64,000 nucleotides of DNA from CAWEQW01 sp963811365 (GTDB taxonomy: Bacteria > Actinomycetota > Actinomycetes > Propionibacteriales > Nocardioidaceae): assembly GCA_963811365.1 (NCBI GenBank), contig CAWEQW010000008.1, forward strand, positions 1,160,126-1,224,125. The letters are read 5' to 3'. Positions 54,610 to 63,223 of the stretch are shown piece by piece (position 1 is the first letter of the stretch; every line of letters begins with the position of its first letter). The notes beneath the pieces were generated by a model, which was not told the origin of the DNA, made no database searches, and saw only the letters and a program-made list of their open reading frames with translations. The translations under genes and the position numbers were made by a program.

Positions 54610-55361
54610 GAGCCGTCTCCCTTCCGACGTCCCACGACCGTCTCGCTCATCTCGGCGACCAGGACGCCGAGCGGCATGGCCAGCAGCAGCGAAAGCCCGG
54701 CCGGCAGAGCGGCCCCTGCAAGAGCGACCGCCACGCCGACCACGGCGGCAGCGGCGCCAGAGCGAGTCCGGGTCGCTGGTGCCACCATGGCCAGTAGGCA
54801 CAGCGGCGCGAACAGGGACAGCCCTTCTTGCCCCTGCATCAGGTCGCCCGCCACGGCGCCCAGTGCGACGAAGCCGCTCCAGCCGAGCAGCAGGGTGACG
54901 GACGCACCGGCGTAGTGGCGGCGGATCACGGCCGGCGCCGTACCGCTGGTCTGCAGCCGGCTGCTGAGCACCCAGCTCGGGTCGATCACGGTCGCGGCCG
55001 CGGCCAGCCGCACCCAGAGCCGAGTGCCGCGCCAGGCCGGCGCGAGCGTCGCGCTGAACAGGGCGAGCCGCGCGTTCACCGCGACGGCCGTCGCTGCCAC
55101 CACCAGGACGCTGCCGCCTCCGTCGATGAGCTGGATCGTCATCAGGTGCGCCGTGCCGGCGAAGATCAGCACCACTCCGGACCACGCGGCTGCGGGGGCG
55201 CTGCTGCCGGCCACCGCCACGCCGACCAGGCATGCGAAGGGTGCGTACCCCACCAGCAGCGGCAGCATCTCGAGCGCGCCTCGTCGGACGTCGCGCCAGA
55301 CGCGCGCTTGCGGCAGGGCAAGGACCTCGGTGTCCGTCTGCGTGTCCGTTGTCGTGGCCAT
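54606..55361 (-). CDS. azlC: AzlC family branched-chain amino acid export protein
   Basis: 251 residues with GGAGAGAG before the ATG. 'LPLLVGYAPFACLVGVAV' and 'VNARLALFSATLAPAW' are AzlC hallmarks; six to seven helices. It forms the larger subunit of AzlCD. Confidence 0.9.
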   Translation of the reverse strand: MATTTDTQTDTEVLALPQARVWRDVRRGALEMLPLLVGYAPFACLVGVAVAGSSAPAAAWSGVVLIFAGTAHLMTIQLIDGGGSVLVVAATAVAVNARLALFSATLAPAWRGTRLWVRLAAAATVIDPSWVLSSRLQTSGTAPAVIRRHYAGASVTLLLGWSGFVALGAVAGDLMQGQEGLSLFAPLCLLAMVAPATRTRSGAAAAVVGVAVALAGAALPAGLSLLLAMPLGVLVAEMSETVVGRRKGDGS

Positions 55362-55497
55362 GGGCTCTCTCCGGGTAGCTCGCGGTCGGGCCGTCAGCGT
55401 CCGACGGTGACCTTCCCCGGGCCTTCTCGCCAGGACCGGGCGAAGGCAGGGCCGCGGAAGGCAGGTCGCGGAAGGCAGGTCGCGGAGCCTGCCGAGC

Positions 55498-56060
55498 ATG
55501 GACTCCACGCCGGACATCCGCGCTCTGCTCGGCGTCTGGGCCCACCCGGACGACGAGGCGTACCTCTCCGCCGGACTCACGGCGTCGGTCCGACGAGCCG
55601 GCGGCGCCGTCGTCGTGGCCACCGCCACGCACGGCGAGGACGGCACCGACGACCCGGTCGACGTTCACGAGCACCACTGTCTCGGCCACCGCGACGGCAC
55701 CCTGTCCGAGGTGCCCCTGGAGACGGGGGTGCACCAGGTGCGCGCACTGCTCGACGCCGTAGGTTCCGACACCGTGGTGACGTTCGGACCGGTCGGCATG
55801 ACCCGGCCATGCCGGCCACCGCACCGTCTGCCCCTGGGTGACCGAGGCGTGGCGCCGCGACGGCGCCCGCTCGCGGCTCTGGTACGCCACGCAGACGTCT
55901 GCACCGGAGAGCTCGCCCAAGCCAAGTACGCCGCGCTGCGCGCGCACGCCTCACGACGCGGGCCCTCGAGATGCGCGTCGGCACCGAGCGGTTCCGACGG
56001 TGGTGGTCCGCAGAGGCATTCGTGGCCGCGCCTTCCCCAGCCCTCAGCAACCTGCGCCGC
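55498..56060 (+). pseudogene. Decayed PIG-L/LmbE family deacetylase
   Basis: 'GVWAHPDDEAYLSAGL' is the zinc-binding AHPDDE motif of PIG-L deacetylases (e.g. MshB, Mca). The following text jumps from 'GEDGTDDP' to 'HHCLGHRDGTLSE', an internal loss of about 30 residues compared with the family, and near 55800 the frame changes ('WVTEAWRRDGARSRLWYAT' lies one frame over). Not expected to be active. Confidence 0.65.
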
Positions 56061-56239
56061 CAGTGGGTCGCCCCGGACAGCCGGCTCTCCTAGCGTGCGC
56101 CGACGATGCTTCCCGTCGCCGCCTCGGGACAGCAACGGCGTAGCCGACCGCCAGCGGCCGTTCGTCATGGCGCGAACTCCCCGCGCCCCCCGGCATGCCA
56201 CCGCCGCGTCTCCGGAGGTCGGAAGCATATTCCGATCGG

Positions 56240-56322
56240 TGGCAGGTGCAGGATTCGAACCTGCGTAGGCATACGCCGACGGATTTACAGTCCGCTTCCA
56301 TTGGCCACTCGGACAACCTGCC
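56240..56322 (-). tRNA. tRNA-Tyr (GTA anticodon)
   Basis: The reverse strand folds as a tRNA with acceptor stem GGCAGGT/ACCTGCC, anticodon loop CTGTAAA (anticodon GTA), T-loop GGTTCGAATCC and a long variable arm, as expected for tRNA-Tyr (class II). CCA is not encoded in full. Confidence 0.95.
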
Positions 56323-56423
56323 ATGCTGCCCCGATTGGTCTCCGGCGCAGCGACACGAAACAATAGCGCAGCACCACCCACAGTCATAAATCGCATCAGC
56401 ACAGCGTTGGAGGAGCCTCGTCC

Positions 56424-56915
56424 ATGGCCGACTCGTCGTTCGACATCGTCAGCAAGCTCGACCTGCAGGAGGTCGACAACGCGATCAACCAGGCGCAGCG
56501 GGAGATCAGCCAACGCTTCGACTTCAAGAACACCGGGGCGACCATCAGCCGGTCCGGCGACCACAGCGTGGAGATCTCCGCGAACGCCGATGACCGGGCG
56601 AGCGCGGTCCTCGACGTGTTCCGCGACAAGCTGGTCAAGCGGAACCAGTCGCTGAAGATCATCGACGCCGGCGAGCCCCGGCAGTCCGGCCGGGAGTCGA
56701 GGATCTCGGTGACCCTGCAGGAGGGCATCTCGCAGGAGAACGCCAAGAAGATCGGCAAGCTGATCCGCGACGAGGGCCCCAAGGGCGTCAAGGTCCAGGT
56801 CCAGGGTGAGGAGCTGCGGGTGTCGAGCAAGAAGCGCGACGACCTCCAGGCCGTCATCGCGCTCGTGAAGCAGCAGGACTACGACTTCGCCGTGCAGTTC
56901 GCCAACTACCGCTGA
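56424..56915 (+). CDS. YajQ family cyclic-di-GMP-binding protein
   Basis: 163 residues, GGAGGAG before the ATG. 'SSFDIVSKLDLQEVDNAINQ' and 'RFDFKNTGATI' mark YajQ. Members bind nucleotides and, in Xanthomonas and Pseudomonas, c-di-GMP. Complete and well conserved. Its 3' end overlaps an integrase fragment by 10 bases. Confidence 0.95.
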   Translation: MADSSFDIVSKLDLQEVDNAINQAQREISQRFDFKNTGATISRSGDHSVEISANADDRASAVLDVFRDKLVKRNQSLKIIDAGEPRQSGRESRISVTLQEGISQENAKKIGKLIRDEGPKGVKVQVQGEELRVSSKKRDDLQAVIALVKQQDYDFAVQFANYR

Positions 56916-57168
56916 TCTGGGCTGTTGCGCTGGTCAGCGCGCTGTCCCTGCTCGCCAGTCCGCACGGAGTCCGCAGGGAGTACGCCGACCTGCCGCATCA
57001 ACTCGGTCGCGGCCGCTCCGGTGCGGTCATCCGCGGTGGGCCACAGGTGGCTGTAGGTGTTGAGGGTGATTGAGGCACTGGCGTGGCCAAGTGCACGCTG
57101 GACGGTGACCACGTCGCAGTCCGCGGCGATGAGGCCGCGGGCGTAGAAGTGGCGGAGGTCGTGGCGTG
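56906..57168 (-). pseudogene. C-terminal catalytic half of a tyrosine recombinase (inverted)
   Basis: The frame begins near the junction with 'SRHDLRHFYARGLI', the first catalytic Arg box of the C-terminal half, and continues 'VQRALGHASASITLNTYSHL' with the later His and catalytic Tyr, then an ordinary integrase tail. N-terminal and middle domains are absent on this strand but occur on the opposite strand starting at 57229. Confidence 0.8.
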
Positions 57169-57175
57169 AACTCGC

Positions 57176-58128
57176 TACCGCGTCGAGGACGTGGTCGCCT
57201 GGGGCGAGGCGCACGCCGGCGAGTAGCCATGACGAGCATCACCAAGAGGTCGAGCGGCAAGTGGCGGGCGCGCTACCGCGACCCAGCTGGACACGAGCAT
57301 GCCCGCCACTTCGCCCGGAAAGTCGACGCTCAGCGCTGGCTCGACGAGGTCAGCTCACTCTTCCTCACCGGTGCGTACGTCGATCCCGAAGCCGGGAAGG
57401 TCACCTTCGCCGCATGGTGGACGGTCTGGTCTGCCCGCCAGACCTGGACGCACTCGACCCGGGACACGGCCGACCTGTCAGCGAGCTCGGTGGCCTTCGG
57501 CGACGCGCCCCTGAGATCTCTGAGGCGGGCGCACGTCGAGCAGTGGGTCAAGGCCATGACGATGCCCGCCGGGAGCCGCAGGCACGGGCTCGCGGCGTCG
57601 ACGATCCGGACGAGGTTCGACTACGTCCACATGGCGCTCCGGGCTGCGGTGAGAGACCGGCTCATCGTGGCGAACTCCGCCGAACGGGACGGGTGAAGAT
57701 CCCCAGGCGGCGCCGCCGCCACGTCGCGATGACTATCCCGACGCCCGAGCAGGTCGCCAAGGCGCTCAGTGCCGCGCCTCGCGAGTTCAAGGCCTTCGTC
57801 GCGCTCTGCGCCTTCGCTGGCCTGCGGCTCGGCGAGGCAGCAGCCATCCAGACCAGCGACATCGAGACGACCAGCCACGTCCTCGCCGTGCGCCGCCAGG
57901 TCCAGAGCCAGGTGCGCGGCAAGCAGCACATCGTCCCGCCGAAGGCGGTTCGGAACGCCACGTACCGATCCCGACCAGCCTCACCGGCACGCTCACCGAC
58001 CACCTCACATCGGTGGGCACCTACGGTGAGGTGGGCTGGCTCTTCCAGTCAGTCGACGCGCTGCTCAACCGCAACAGCGCCGGCCACCAGTGGCGCCTGA
58101 TCCGAGCCAGGGTCGGGCTCGAGGTGAT
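57176..58128 (+). pseudogene. Excisionase tail plus N-terminal/middle part of a tyrosine recombinase
   Basis: 57176-57228 reads 'YRVEDVVAWGEAHAGE' and a stop, the end of an AlpA-type excisionase, 2 bases before the integrase ATG 57229. The integrase follows: SAM-like N-terminal DNA-binding domains ('GKWRARYRDPAGHEHARHFA', 'VTFAAWWTVWSARQTW'), then 'FVALCAFAGLRLGEAAAIQ' (catalytic Arg I) in a second frame after an indel near 57690, and a third segment ending 'GHQWRLIRARVGLE' after another near 57965. It stops where the HxLRH box should come; that box lies inverted at 56906-57168. Confidence 0.8.
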
Positions 58129-58199
58129 GAAAGTCAAGGGGCACCCGGTCGGAACCGTCGGCGGCGCCATGCGCGTCACGCGGCGACCACGATCAATGA

Positions 58200-58832
58200 T
58201 CAACGGGACTCGGCGGATCCGCGGACGGTCATCCGCTCGCCGGGTCGGTTGAAGATGCTGAGGATCTCAGCGGGCTCGCGCCCTGTGCTGCCGAACCAGT
58301 GTGGGATCTGAGTCTCGAACTCCACGACCTCTCCGGGGGCCAGGACCCAGTCGTCGTCGCCCAGCACGAGCCGCACGTGCCCTGAGAGGACGTAGATCCA
58401 TTCGTGGCCGTCGTGGCCGCGCGGCTCTGGGGTGACCTTGCTGGTCGGGATCACGATCTTCCACGCTTGCATGCCGTCCGGTTGCCGGGTCAGTGGGAGG
58501 ACGGTCCGGCCCTTTACCCTTTCCGGCTTGAGCCGGATGCGTGGGTCCCCCTCGGGGGGTGCGGCCACCAGGTCGTCCAAGGGCACGCGGTAGGCGTGGG
58601 AGAGCGCGAGTAGCAGCTCCAAGGTGGGTCGCCGCTGGCCGGTCTCCAAACGCGACAAGGTGCTCTTCGAGATGCCCGTCGTTCCCGCGACCCAGGCAAG
58701 GGTCAACCGGCGTTGCGTGCGCACCCGCTTCAGTCGCGGTCCGACACCGGCCAGCGCGGCCGCGATGGCCGGCGTGTGGGTGCTGGCGGGGACAGCAGCG
58801 CTGTCGGGTTCGGACCTCGTCGCGGCTGTCAC
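58200..58832 (-). CDS. XRE family regulator with C-terminal cupin domain
   Basis: 210 residues from GTG 58832. A helix-turn-helix at about residues 25-80 ('LTLAWVAGTTGISKSTLSRL') and a cupin-2 domain at 120-205 ('GHDGHEWIYVLSGHVRLVLG') make a ligand-responsive repressor of the common XRE-cupin type. Divergent from the flavoprotein gene at 58910, 77 bases away, which is its likely target. Confidence 0.88.
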   Translation of the reverse strand: MTAATRSEPDSAAVPASTHTPAIAAALAGVGPRLKRVRTQRRLTLAWVAGTTGISKSTLSRLETGQRRPTLELLLALSHAYRVPLDDLVAAPPEGDPRIRLKPERVKGRTVLPLTRQPDGMQAWKIVIPTSKVTPEPRGHDGHEWIYVLSGHVRLVLGDDDWVLAPGEVVEFETQIPHWFGSTGREPAEILSIFNRPGERMTVRGSAESR

Positions 58833-58892
58833 CTCCCCATAGGACTCTGCTTTCCCGGAAACAGCAACGTTCGTAAGTCTCGCATGCCCATG

Positions 58893-58907
58893 CCGCCAGT
58901 CTGGCGG
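58893..58907. promoter_or_regulatory. Perfect 15-bp palindrome in front of the flavoprotein gene
   Basis: CCGCCAG-T-CTGGCGG, ending 2 bases before the start codon of the gene at 58910, where a ribosome site would be expected. A candidate operator for the divergent XRE-cupin regulator. Confidence 0.5.
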
Positions 58908-58909
58908 AC

Positions 58910-59851
58910 ATGAATCCAGCCTCGTACGACGTCGCGGTGGTCGGCGGCGGCGCCGCCGGTCTATCCGCCGCCCTCGTCCTGTCCCGCGCCCGTCGCCAGG
59001 TTCTCGTCGCCGACGCCGGCGAACCGCGGAACGCACTGGCCGCCCACATGTACGGCTACCTGTCTCGTGACGGCTTTGATCCCGTCCAGCTACTGGCCTG
59101 TGGCCGCGCCGAGGTCGCCAAGTACGGCGGCGCTTTCGTCGAGGGAGTTGTCACCGAGGTCGTGTCTGACGGGCGCACTGGGTTCCGGCTCCTGTTTGCG
59201 AGCGGCGAGCGGATCTCCGCCCGGCGAGTGCTGGTCACCACCGGGCTGCGCGACGAACTGCCCGACATCCCCGGGCTGGCTGAGCGGTGGGCCCGCGACG
59301 TCCTGCACTGCCCTTACTGCCACGGCCACGAATTCGCCGACCGCCAGCTCGGCGTGATCGGCGGGACCCCCGGTGCGGTGCGCTACGCCCAGATCGTTCG
59401 GCAGTGGACCCACGACCTCGTGTATTTCACACCGCCCGACACCCTCACCCACGCCGAACGGTCCCAGCTCCTCGCCCGCGCCATCGGCGTCATCGAAGGG
59501 GAGGTGCAGGCTCTCATCATCGACGACGACCGCCTCCGCGGAGTGCAGATGGCCGATGGGTGCGTCGTCCCCCGCGACGCCCTCTTCGTCCCGCCCCGGT
59601 TCATCCCCCACAACCACCTGCTCGTCGGTGTCGGCTGCGAGGCCGACGAGAACGGCTGGGTCACCGCCGACGCCACCGGCCGCACCAGCGTCCCCGGCGT
59701 CTGGGCCGCCGGCAACGTCGTCGACCCCCGCGCCCAGGTCATCACCGCCGCTGGCGCCGGCTCCGCTGCCGCCATCGCCATCAACGCCGACCTCGTCGAC
59801 GACGACGTCAGCGGCGCCGTCCACGCCTTCAACCAGGGCCACCCTCGGTGA
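58910..59851 (+). CDS. Thioredoxin reductase-like NAD(P)/FAD oxidoreductase
   Basis: 313 residues. FAD motif 'VAVVGGGAAGLSAAL' at the start, redox pair Cys134-Pro-Tyr-Cys137 in 'CPYCHGHE', and 'GVWAAGNVVDPRAQV' near the end. The CPYC-type proteins next to XRE-cupin regulators are a group of thioredoxin-reductase-like flavoproteins with unknown partner. There is no ribosome site; a palindrome directly precedes the ATG. No thioredoxin gene lies near. Confidence 0.9.
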   Translation: MNPASYDVAVVGGGAAGLSAALVLSRARRQVLVADAGEPRNALAAHMYGYLSRDGFDPVQLLACGRAEVAKYGGAFVEGVVTEVVSDGRTGFRLLFASGERISARRVLVTTGLRDELPDIPGLAERWARDVLHCPYCHGHEFADRQLGVIGGTPGAVRYAQIVRQWTHDLVYFTPPDTLTHAERSQLLARAIGVIEGEVQALIIDDDRLRGVQMADGCVVPRDALFVPPRFIPHNHLLVGVGCEADENGWVTADATGRTSVPGVWAAGNVVDPRAQVITAAGAGSAAAIAINADLVDDDVSGAVHAFNQGHPR

Positions 59852-59883
59852 CCCACCAACCCAACCCCATCAAGGAGATCACC

Positions 59884-60122
59884 ATGATCACCCCCACTGC
59901 CGGCCCGCCGTCCAAGCACCAGCTCGCGCTGATGATCTGGATCGCCGTCTTCCCTACCCTGGCCGTCCTCAACCTGACCATTGGCGACTGGCTCGTCACC
60001 CTGACCCCGGTGATCGGACCTTCGTGCTGGCCACCATCGCCGTGCCGATCGTCATCTACGGCCTCATGCCCCAGCTTCACAAGGTTCGAGTCCGCCTCCT
60101 GACCCGCGCCGCCGCCACCTGA
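59884..60122 (+). pseudogene. Small two-helix membrane protein, frameshifted
   Basis: From ATG 59884 (behind AAGGAGATCACC) the frame reads 'MIWIAVFPTLAVLNLTIGDW', then an indel near 60020; one frame over it continues 'FVLATIAVPIVIYGLMPQLH' to a stop at 60122. The product would be about 79 residues with two helices, as in short actinobacterial proteins of unknown function. Confidence 0.65.
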
Positions 60123-60685
60123 CCGGTCCCGGACGCCGCCCGGGGACGTTCCACCCGGAGGACCTCGCGGCCGGCTCTCACGACGGATCACATCGAGGGA
60201 CCGCACACGCCGAGCATGTCACCATCAACGCGAAGGAAGCTCACCGTGAGCTCACGCAGCAGCACGGCATCGGTCACCACCGGGACAGAGACCCGGATGC
60301 GGTTCGTCCAGCTCTCTCCACGTTTCACCCATGGTGGGGTAGCGCTTCTATGTCATGGCTGCCGGGCGGCGCCGAGCGTAGCGTCGAGATCACAAAGCCC
60401 GGTCAGTGACTCCGGCCTCCAGGACATCACCTCCCGGCCGCTCCTGGCTCCCATGTACGGGACCGCCATGAGTCACTCGGACTCCTCGCAAGCACGGTCG
60501 CCCCGCGACGTGCATCGTCGCGCACGCCCCTCTCGCAGCCTGCTGGCAGGGACATCTCATGGCTGTGACCACACCGCTGATGAACCGCGCAGCTACCCCA
60601 ACCGACCCGGTCGGGCTTCCACGTCTACGCCGCACCGACCAGGGGCGCAGCGGCCGTGCTCCACCCGACGAAGCCAGGACCTGAC
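60123..60685. other. 563-base stretch without a recognisable gene
   Basis: Open frames exist but none has family-like sequence or a ribosome site. The ABC transporter promoter should lie near its right end. Confidence 0.5.
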
Positions 60686-61582
60686 ATGATCCGCATCGAC
60701 CATCTCACCAAGAAGTACGGGACCACGCTCGCCGTCGACGACGTCAGCTTCACCGCTGAGGCGGGGCGGGTGACGGGTTTCCTCGGACCCAACGGCGCGG
60801 GGAAGTCGACCACCCTGCGGATCATGGCCGGGCTCACGAGGCCCGATGCCGGCAGCGCCACGATCTCCGGACGCAACTACGTCGACCTTCCCAACCCCGG
60901 ACTCGAGGTCGGCGTGCTCCTCGACGCCTCCGCCCAGCATGCAGGCCGCACCGGCCGGGAGATCCTCACGCTGGCCCAGCGGTACATGGGACTACCCCGT
61001 GCCCGCGTCGAGGAGATGCTGGCAACGGTCAGCCTGACACCGGCCGAGGCGTCGCGCCGGGTCGGTGAGTACTCCCTCGGCATGCGTCAACGACTCGGCA
61101 TCGCCGCCGCCCTGATCGGTGACCCCGAGGTGCTGATCCTCGACGAGCCCGCAAACGGTCTGGACCCCGCAGGAATCCGGTGGATGCGTGACCTGCTCCG
61201 CGGCTACGCAGACCGCGGCGGGACTGTCCTGCTGTCCTCCCACCTGCTCCACGAGATCGAGGTCATCGCCGACGACATCGTGATGATCGGTCTGGGCCGG
61301 ATCGTGTCGATGGGCACCAAGACCGAGCTGCTGCACGAGGCGGGCACCGTGGTCCGCGCCGCCGACCTCCTTGCGCTCGAGCTCGCGCTGACCGCCAACG
61401 GCCTCACATTTACCTCCGAAGGTGGCGCGCTGCGCACCGACGCGGACGCCGTCCAGGTCGGCAAGGTCGCCCTGGACGCCGGCATCGCCCTCACCGAGCT
61501 ACGGGCCGCCACCGATGCCGGACTCGAGGAGATGTTCCTCGAGCTCACCGCCGCCACCCAACGAGAAGGAGCCCTGGCATGA
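60686..61582 (+). CDS. ABC transporter ATP-binding protein
   Basis: 298 residues. Walker A 'LGPNGAGKSTT', signature 'YSLGMRQRLGIAAAL', Walker B 'EVLILDEPANGLDP' and the H-loop 'SSHLLHEIE'. Belongs to the DRA/CcmA-like group of exporters acting on drugs or lipids (ABC-2 type). Overlaps the permease gene by 4 bases (ATGA). Confidence 0.93.
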   Translation: MIRIDHLTKKYGTTLAVDDVSFTAEAGRVTGFLGPNGAGKSTTLRIMAGLTRPDAGSATISGRNYVDLPNPGLEVGVLLDASAQHAGRTGREILTLAQRYMGLPRARVEEMLATVSLTPAEASRRVGEYSLGMRQRLGIAAALIGDPEVLILDEPANGLDPAGIRWMRDLLRGYADRGGTVLLSSHLLHEIEVIADDIVMIGLGRIVSMGTKTELLHEAGTVVRAADLLALELALTANGLTFTSEGGALRTDADAVQVGKVALDAGIALTELRAATDAGLEEMFLELTAATQREGALA

Positions 61583-62384
61583 CCGCCATCGCAGCAGCCC
61601 GGGTCCGGGCCCCTCACGCAACCGTCCAGCCGATCCCGCTGTCCCGGATCACCGCGGTCGAGCTCCGCAAGATGTTCGACACCCGCTCCGGGTTCTGGCT
61701 GATCGCCAGCATCGCGATCACCTCACTGCTCGCCGCCGGTGGAGTCATCCTCTGGGCTTCGAACGAGCGGCCTGACGTACTCCACCTTCGCGACCGCGAT
61801 CCGCTTCCCCGTGGTCATCATCCTGCCGCTGATCGCGATCCTCGCGGTCACCAGCGAGTGGAGCCAGCGGACCGGGCTCACGACCTTCACCCTCGTCCCG
61901 CACCGCAGCCGGATCATCATCGCCAAGGCGATCTCCTCGGTGGTCATCGCCGTCGCCGCGATGGTGCTGACGTTCGCGGTCGGAGCGTTCGGCAACCTAC
62001 TTGGCGCCGCGATCAGGGGCTCCGCCCTGGTCTGGGACGTAAGCGTGACCCAGTGCGCTGTACTACGTCCTGGGGATGGTCTTGAGCCTGCTGATCGGGT
62101 TCATGCTCGGCGTGCTCATCCGCGCCTCGACCGGGGCGATCGTGGCCTACTTCATCCTGACGTTCCTCGTGCCCACGGTGTTCGGACTGCTGGCCCAGAG
62201 CCAGCAGTGGTTCCACGACCTGCAGCCCTGGGTCGACATCCAGTTCGCCCAAGCCGGGCTGTTCGTCTTCGCCCAGTCCCTGACCGGCCAGGAATGGGCC
62301 CACATCGCCGTCACCGGCGTCACCTGGCTGCTTATCCCGCTGCTGGTCGGGCTCCGTCTCGTGATGCGATCCGAGGTCAAGTAG
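61579..62384 (+). pseudogene. ABC-2 type transporter permease, frameshifted
   Basis: Three frames together read one permease: 'VELRKMFDTRSGFWLIASIA' to about 61768; 'PVVIILPLIAILAVTSEWSQ' through 'LTFAVGAFGNLLGAA' to about 62050; and 'LLIGFMLGVLIRASTGAIV' to the end at 62384. Six helices overall, length about 270, normal for the family. Two indels break it, so with the ATPase intact the transporter would lack its membrane part unless the indels are errors. Confidence 0.82.
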
Positions 62385-62463
62385 CGCGCCGCGAGCCCCA
62401 CGCGTACGTCCCCAAGCGAGAGTTCCCAGACTATCACGCGCCACGGCGCAGACAGGACCCGAC

Positions 62464-63155
62464 ATGACCGTCACTCCCACTACCCTGACCCGATCCGCGG
62501 GCCTCGCGGCCGTTGCCGCAGGCGCGATCTTCATCGGCGTCCAGCTCAACCATCCACACTGGACGCCGCGTCGGTCACGTCAACACGGAGTGGGTCGTCC
62601 GCAGCTCGCTGAAGGTATTGATGGCGGCCCTGGCCCTGGTCGGCATCACCGGCATGTACCTCTACCAGGTGACGGAAGATGGGCGTGCTGGGGCTGGTCG
62701 GGTACGTGCTGTTCGCCGCGAACTACCTCGTCATCGTCAGCACCTCGTTCGTCGCGGCTACGTCCTGCCGGCCATCGCCGACACCAGCCCGAGCTACGTC
62801 GAGAACGTTCTCGTCGCGGCCTCGGGTCACCACCCGCCCGGCGACACCGGCGCGCTGTAGACCGTGCTCCTGCTCGGCGGTGGTCCTGTACCTGGCCGGC
62901 GGACTGCTCTTCGGCATCGCGCTGTACCGGGCCCGGGTCCTGCCCCGCTGGGCAGCCGTGCTCCTCGCCGTCGGCGGCCTCGTCGTCTGCAGGGCTCACC
63001 TGCTGCCCGATCCCTGGTTCCGCCTGCTCGCGTTCCCCAACGGCATCGCAATGATCGGCCTGGGCTACGCGCTGTGGCGCATCACCGGTGCCGCCCGTGC
63101 GGTCCAGGCGTGTGGACGTCACCATCCCGTCGGCGCGCACGTCGCCGGAGCGTGA
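62464..63155 (+). pseudogene. DUF4386-like membrane protein, decayed
   Basis: Pieces over different frames: 'SAGLAAVAAGAIFIGVQLNH', 'SSLKVLMAALALVGITGMYL', 'MGVLGLVGYVLFAANYLVIV', then after a stop 'LYLAGGLLFGIALYRARVLP' and 'LLAVGGLVV'. The order of helices is that of a six- to seven-helix protein of about 230 residues. At least four breaks. Confidence 0.65.
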
Positions 63156-63223
63156 TGCCAGGACCCAGCCAGGACCCAGCCACGACCCCAGCCACGACCT
63201 CGCTGTGAAGGCGGGCTCGGAAA

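Noticed and set aside
56240..57228. tRNA-Tyr as the attachment site of the integrase element
   Set aside because: The tRNA 3' end points away from the integrase and yajQ lies between; no direct repeat of the tRNA end was found on the right side.
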